Source: a virus | Virus record (IMG/VR): IMGVR_UViG_3300021957_006329 | Span: 1-61,614 of that record | DNA length: 61,614 nucleotides | Reading direction: 5' to 3' (one strand) | In this document: positions 58,783 to 61,614 of the stretch, one piece after another | How the letters are laid out: every line of letters starts with the position of its first letter | How positions within the stretch are numbered: the stretch's first letter is position 1 | Made by a program: the position numbers and the translations under genes | The notes under the pieces: generated by a model | What the model saw: the letters and a program-made list of their open reading frames with translations, nothing else | The model's database searches: none | What the model was told of the DNA's origin: nothing

Positions 58783-58790
58783 TATTTATA
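58783..58790 (-). promoter_or_regulatory. late promoter TATAAATA (minus)
   Basis: Exact box ending 6 nt before the GTG at 58776. Confidence 0.7.
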
Positions 58791-58799
58791 CATTTAACC

Positions 58800-58828
58800 T
58801 TGAATAACACTATAACATACTGTATAAT
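58800..58828 (+). promoter_or_regulatory. sigma70-type promoter of folE, leaderless geometry
   Basis: TTGAAT, a 17-nt spacer and TATAAT, ending 6 nt before ATG 58835. Confidence 0.8.
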
Positions 58829-58834
58829 CATGGT

Positions 58835-59479
58835 ATGGAAAATATAAAACTGCCGTTTGCTAATGGAAACCATCCACGAAGCGATGAAGAAAAACAACAG
58901 ATAATAGAAAACGCAGCTAAAGCATACGAGAAGTACATGGACGCTTTAGGTTTTGATTGGAGATCCGATCCAAATAGCGCAGATACACCCAGAAGGGTGG
59001 CCAAGGCATTTGTCAATGACCTGGCTGCCGGTTGTTATGATTCACCACCTAAAATTACAACATTTGATAATGTTGATCAGTACGATGGTTTGGTATTTCA
59101 AGGTAACATCAAAACAAATTCATTCTGCTCTCATCATCATTTACCATTCATAGGACAGACGCACGTAGCTTACATACCAGGTAAAGATGGTAAGGTTATA
59201 GGTTTGAGTAAATTGAACAGAATCGTCGAGTGGTTTTCCAGAAGACCTCAAGTACAGGAAAACTTGACCATGCAGATTCATAAGTATATTAATAAAGTTT
59301 GTGAAGATAATAACGGCGTGGCAGTTTTAGTTGAAGCTAATCATACATGTGCTGGTTTACGAGGTGTCAAACACGACAGTACCATGAAAACTGCTAGAAT
59401 GAGCGGTGCTTTTCTAGACCGGCAAGATATTAACACAAGACAAGAATTTTACGATTTTGTAAGAGATTTAAAGAGATGA
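58835..59479 (+). CDS. folE: GTP cyclohydrolase I
   Basis: 214 aa. SADTPRRVAKAF is the N-terminal family pattern. FCSHHHLPFIGQTHVAYIPG and the later HTCAGLRGV supply the zinc Cys and His ligands and the active-site region; GLSKLNRIVEWFSRRPQVQE is the conserved core helix. It turns GTP into dihydroneopterin triphosphate, the entry step for folate and for 7-deazaguanine synthesis. With queD and queE in the same genome the second is more likely. Leaderless sigma70-type promoter. Confidence 0.95.
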   Translation: MENIKLPFANGNHPRSDEEKQQIIENAAKAYEKYMDALGFDWRSDPNSADTPRRVAKAFVNDLAAGCYDSPPKITTFDNVDQYDGLVFQGNIKTNSFCSHHHLPFIGQTHVAYIPGKDGKVIGLSKLNRIVEWFSRRPQVQENLTMQIHKYINKVCEDNNGVAVLVEANHTCAGLRGVKHDSTMKTARMSGAFLDRQDINTRQEFYDFVRDLKR

Positions 59480-59616
59480 ATAAATTAACACAAGCTATAG
59501 AATGTTCCACAGGAACATGTGGTCATATGAGTCACCAATTATTAACGACAACAGGATTTTTTCTTCTGATTGCTATCGCAACGTTTGCTGCAGTTCACTA
59601 CTTTATCAAAGATTAG
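59476..59616 (+). CDS. small membrane protein (46 aa)
   Basis: The ATG overlaps the folE stop (ATGA). Residues 1-20 are hydrophilic with two Cys (ECSTGTC); a single membrane helix follows (TGFFLLIAIATFAAVHYF). Not recognised. Coupled to folE, and its last 11 nt overlap the convergent nucleotidyltransferase gene. Confidence 0.55.
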   Translation: MNKLTQAIECSTGTCGHMSHQLLTTTGFFLLIAIATFAAVHYFIKD

Positions 59617-60187
59617 CAAGTATGTTCTGTACTTGAACTGGGTCGATATGCTCCGGAATATCTGCTAATATAGCATCCGGATTGTCAAAATTGTTACGTA
59701 TGTTTGATGCGCTGTAAGGTGTACCGTCCGGTTTATCTAACACATCAACTGCTGTCAATTGTGGGTCGAGTATCTCTACATTTAAACCTTTACCTGTTGC
59801 CCATTTTTGAGCACCGCTCCAGCGCTTCCAATCGTTGTCTTTCTTACTGGCACCGAGTATCACTCGTTTACCCCCTAATGATTCTAATGCATCATATGCT
59901 GCTCCTACAGGACTGGGCATGCTGCTAATTTCTACTGACACGTTTGGTAAGTTAGTTACATACAGCTCAAAAATTTTCTTAGACATCTCAGGAGTTATTA
60001 TTTGACCTGTTTTAGTAGCTCGTTGACTTTTAGCTCCAGGAGCAGATATTAACACAACCACATCTTTAGCCATACCTGAGTATATACTCACCATCTGATA
60101 ATGACCTTTATGTGGTGGTTTGAAGCTACCAGGTACTAGAGCTATATCCGCATCTCGTGAGACATAATCTTTGAATGTACCAATCAT
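59606..60187 (-). CDS. HxGH-superfamily nucleotidyltransferase (cytidylyltransferase-like)
   Basis: 193 aa. IALVPGSFKPPHKGHYQMV has the HxGH motif (PHKGH), and YSASNIRNNF carries the ISxTxxR-like C-terminal motif (SASNIR). Between them LISAPGAKSQRATKTGQIIT looks like a phage-specific insert. These enzymes join a nucleoside monophosphate to a phosphorylated partner. It overlaps the upstream KxDG protein gene by ATGA, a pairing I associate with T4-like marine phages. Substrate unknown. Confidence 0.8.
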   Translation of the reverse strand: MIGTFKDYVSRDADIALVPGSFKPPHKGHYQMVSIYSGMAKDVVVLISAPGAKSQRATKTGQIITPEMSKKIFELYVTNLPNVSVEISSMPSPVGAAYDALESLGGKRVILGASKKDNDWKRWSGAQKWATGKGLNVEILDPQLTAVDVLDKPDGTPYSASNIRNNFDNPDAILADIPEHIDPVQVQNILANL

Positions 60188-61452
60188 CCAAACTTTTTGT
60201 TAGGGTCGAAATTCGCTTTGCTAAATTCTAGTCTATCAACTAATTTCACCGCATTACCTATATGATCTACCGCGACAAAACCTTCTGGTTTTGTTACTTG
60301 AAAGCTACCATCCTCTTGTTCAATAAAGCTGTCCATGGCTCTGAGATTGGATAATTTCAATACAAATATATTTTTTATCTTTATCAATTTTAAATACAGA
60401 TCATACATCATCTCAATATTGGTTCTGTTTGTTTCTAAAAATATGATACCCTCTTCCATAGCTTGTTTTTTTCGAATCTGCCCGGCTTCAGTTTTGAGCT
60501 TTTCAATAGCCTTTTCAGATTTATCAATGTATCTGTCTATAAATGAGTTTGCGAATTTTATTGGGTCCACTTCAAACTCTCCTTGCTGTCGAATCGCGCT
60601 ATTTACGTGAGCTTTCAACTCAATTTTCAAGTCCGATATTTTGTCATTTATGTTCACGAAATCAATTATATCTTTAATTTGCCAATAATGATTTTTACAT
60701 TCTCTTATATGATTGTTTATCTCTTGTGACTCCTTTGGTGTCAGTTGTACTTGCCCGCTCACGTCTTTGAATGTAGCATCATCAAACCAAACACTTGAAT
60801 GAGGTTGCAACCTATCGGCTTTGAAACCAAAACTAGCATTCATGTCATGTATGGTAGGCCCACCAGTATACATAGTATGAAACACTATGCCCATGTCTGT
60901 CGTGATCATTGTAGCAGCTAGTTCTGAATCACTAGGTACAGCGTACGTGATTGTATTAGGTTTAAACACTATGTGTTTGTCACCGTCTATTGTTGCTTCT
61001 CGTATAGAATCCTTGGTGTATAGCATATCACCTTGCAAAACGTAACCGTCTATTCCTATATTTTTTAAGCATTTAAAAGCTGTTTTGAGCTTTTTTCTCA
61101 ATTGGCTTTTATCTTGTTTAGAATCTCCTCTCTTGACATCGGCATGATTTCTATTGATGTCGGTTATTCTTTTGTTCATTTTAGGTATTTTACCAAACAC
61201 TGCTTTGGTACCTACAAAAAATTTACCATCTACCGGGTCGGTGCCGGCAAATATGGCTGGAGCACCATCCCATTTTGTGGTTATATCGACTGGTTCTGTT
61301 GCATGGCCTTGTAATGTATCTATCAAACCCATGAACATGCTGAATGCACGCTCCACACCAGCAGTACCATGATTTATTAGTTCATCCTCGACATGCTCTA
61401 GATGAGTGTTTTTACTCTCTACAAATAATAAGTAATCTTTGAAAGAATACAT
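60184..61452 (-). CDS. conserved phage protein with ligase-like KxDG motif (422 aa)
   Basis: TTKWDGAPAIFAGTDP (about residues 59-74) has the K-x-D-G signature of the DNA/RNA ligase and capping-enzyme family, where Lys takes AMP or GMP. GYVLQGDMLYT and HIVFKPNTITYAVP follow at distances that could match motifs III and IV. The C-terminal half is helical. I associate this protein with the DUF6267 group found in T4-like marine phages, whose function is not known to me. A TATAAATA box ends 5 nt before the ATG, so it is a late gene. Confidence 0.65.
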   Translation of the reverse strand: MYSFKDYLLFVESKNTHLEHVEDELINHGTAGVERAFSMFMGLIDTLQGHATEPVDITTKWDGAPAIFAGTDPVDGKFFVGTKAVFGKIPKMNKRITDINRNHADVKRGDSKQDKSQLRKKLKTAFKCLKNIGIDGYVLQGDMLYTKDSIREATIDGDKHIVFKPNTITYAVPSDSELAATMITTDMGIVFHTMYTGGPTIHDMNASFGFKADRLQPHSSVWFDDATFKDVSGQVQLTPKESQEINNHIRECKNHYWQIKDIIDFVNINDKISDLKIELKAHVNSAIRQQGEFEVDPIKFANSFIDRYIDKSEKAIEKLKTEAGQIRKKQAMEEGIIFLETNRTNIEMMYDLYLKLIKIKNIFVLKLSNLRAMDSFIEQEDGSFQVTKPEGFVAVDHIGNAVKLVDRLEFSKANFDPNKKFG

Positions 61453-61457
61453 ATCAT

Positions 61458-61465
61458 TATTTATA
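61458..61465 (-). promoter_or_regulatory. late promoter TATAAATA (minus)
   Basis: Exact box ending 5 nt before ATG 61452, overlapping the stop of the next gene. Confidence 0.75.
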
Positions 61466-61614
61466 CAAGACTTATACCTATACCTTTATTTCTTGTATCA
61501 ACACCAGCGTTTTGAACAACAATACTTGGATTTTTGTTTAGTTGTTTATATATTTCATTCAATTGACTACCAGCGTCTAAATTGTTATCAAAGTGTAAGA
61601 ATATTGCTTTCAGG
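61461..61614 (-). CDS. partial gene at window edge (C-terminal 50 aa)
   Basis: An open minus-strand frame enters from the right edge (LKAIFLHFDNNLDAGSQL) and ends at the TAA at 61461-61463, inside the late box of the gene below. Only the C-terminus is visible; it is not recognised. Confidence 0.55.
   Translation of the reverse strand, partial: LKAIFLHFDNNLDAGSQLNEIYKQLNKNPSIVVQNAGVDTRNKGIGISLV

Overview
The window looks like part of the genome of a T4-like marine myovirus. No cellular housekeeping genes and no tRNAs were seen. Genes are packed tightly on both strands, often with ATGA- or GTGA-type overlaps. The recognisable ones are typical of T4-related phages of sea-water bacteria: a gp5-like baseplate hub, large virion proteins, class I ribonucleotide reductase (nrdA, nrdB), PhoH, a GroES/gp31-like co-chaperonin, a probable gp62-like clamp-loader subunit, FolE/QueD/QueE, and T4-type late promoters (TATAAATA). 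No photosynthesis gene, integrase or lysogeny gene was seen. The host cannot be named from this sequence; the outer-membrane protein gene points to a Gram-negative host.

Layout. 1-2.2 kb: small, slightly GC-richer early-type genes and a SemiSWEET-like membrane protein. 2.3-8.6 kb: surface-glycan genes, with a GT-like protein, five tandem sulfotransferase paralogues, a WcbI-like protein with an apparent AUU start, a second GT-like protein and an rfbB dehydratase. 8.6-13.8 kb: small unknown genes around an APS-kinase/nucleotidyltransferase fusion. 13.8-18 kb: nrdA, a P-loop/sulfotransferase-like gene and nrdB. 18-22.4 kb: a triple-repeat protein, an exported beta-barrel protein and a four-gene membrane/coiled-coil set. 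22.3-32.9 kb (minus): baseplate and virion proteins. 32.9-36.7 kb (minus): helicase, co-chaperonin, clamp-loader-like and DUF366 genes. 36.7-48.6 kb (minus): twelve genes for glycans, including gmd, GDP-fucose synthase and many glycosyltransferases. 48.6-51.9 kb (plus): phoH, two more glycosyltransferases and a virion protein. 51.9-61.6 kb (mostly minus): kinase, metallopeptidase, queE, queD, a 1010-aa protein, folE (plus), a nucleotidyltransferase and a protein with a ligase-like KxDG motif.

How the parts may work together. Two sugar-nucleotide routes (dTDP-4-keto-6-deoxyglucose and GDP-fucose), about ten glycosyltransferases, two WcbI-like proteins and five sulfotransferases suggest the phage builds or remodels a sulfated glycan, on the virion or on the infected cell. 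The APS-kinase-like fusion could supply PAPS, the sulfate donor. FolE, QueD and QueE would make 7-carboxy-7-deazaguanine; with a DUF366 protein and no QueC in view, this suggests 7-deazaguanine DNA modification.

The most striking regulatory observation is that two promoter classes sit at a near-fixed distance from start codons. Late boxes of the TATAAATA type usually end 5 nt before ATG or GTG. Sigma70-like promoters (TTGNNN-N17-TATAAT type) end 6 nt before. Both place the expected +1 on the first base of the start codon, predicting widespread leaderless mRNAs.
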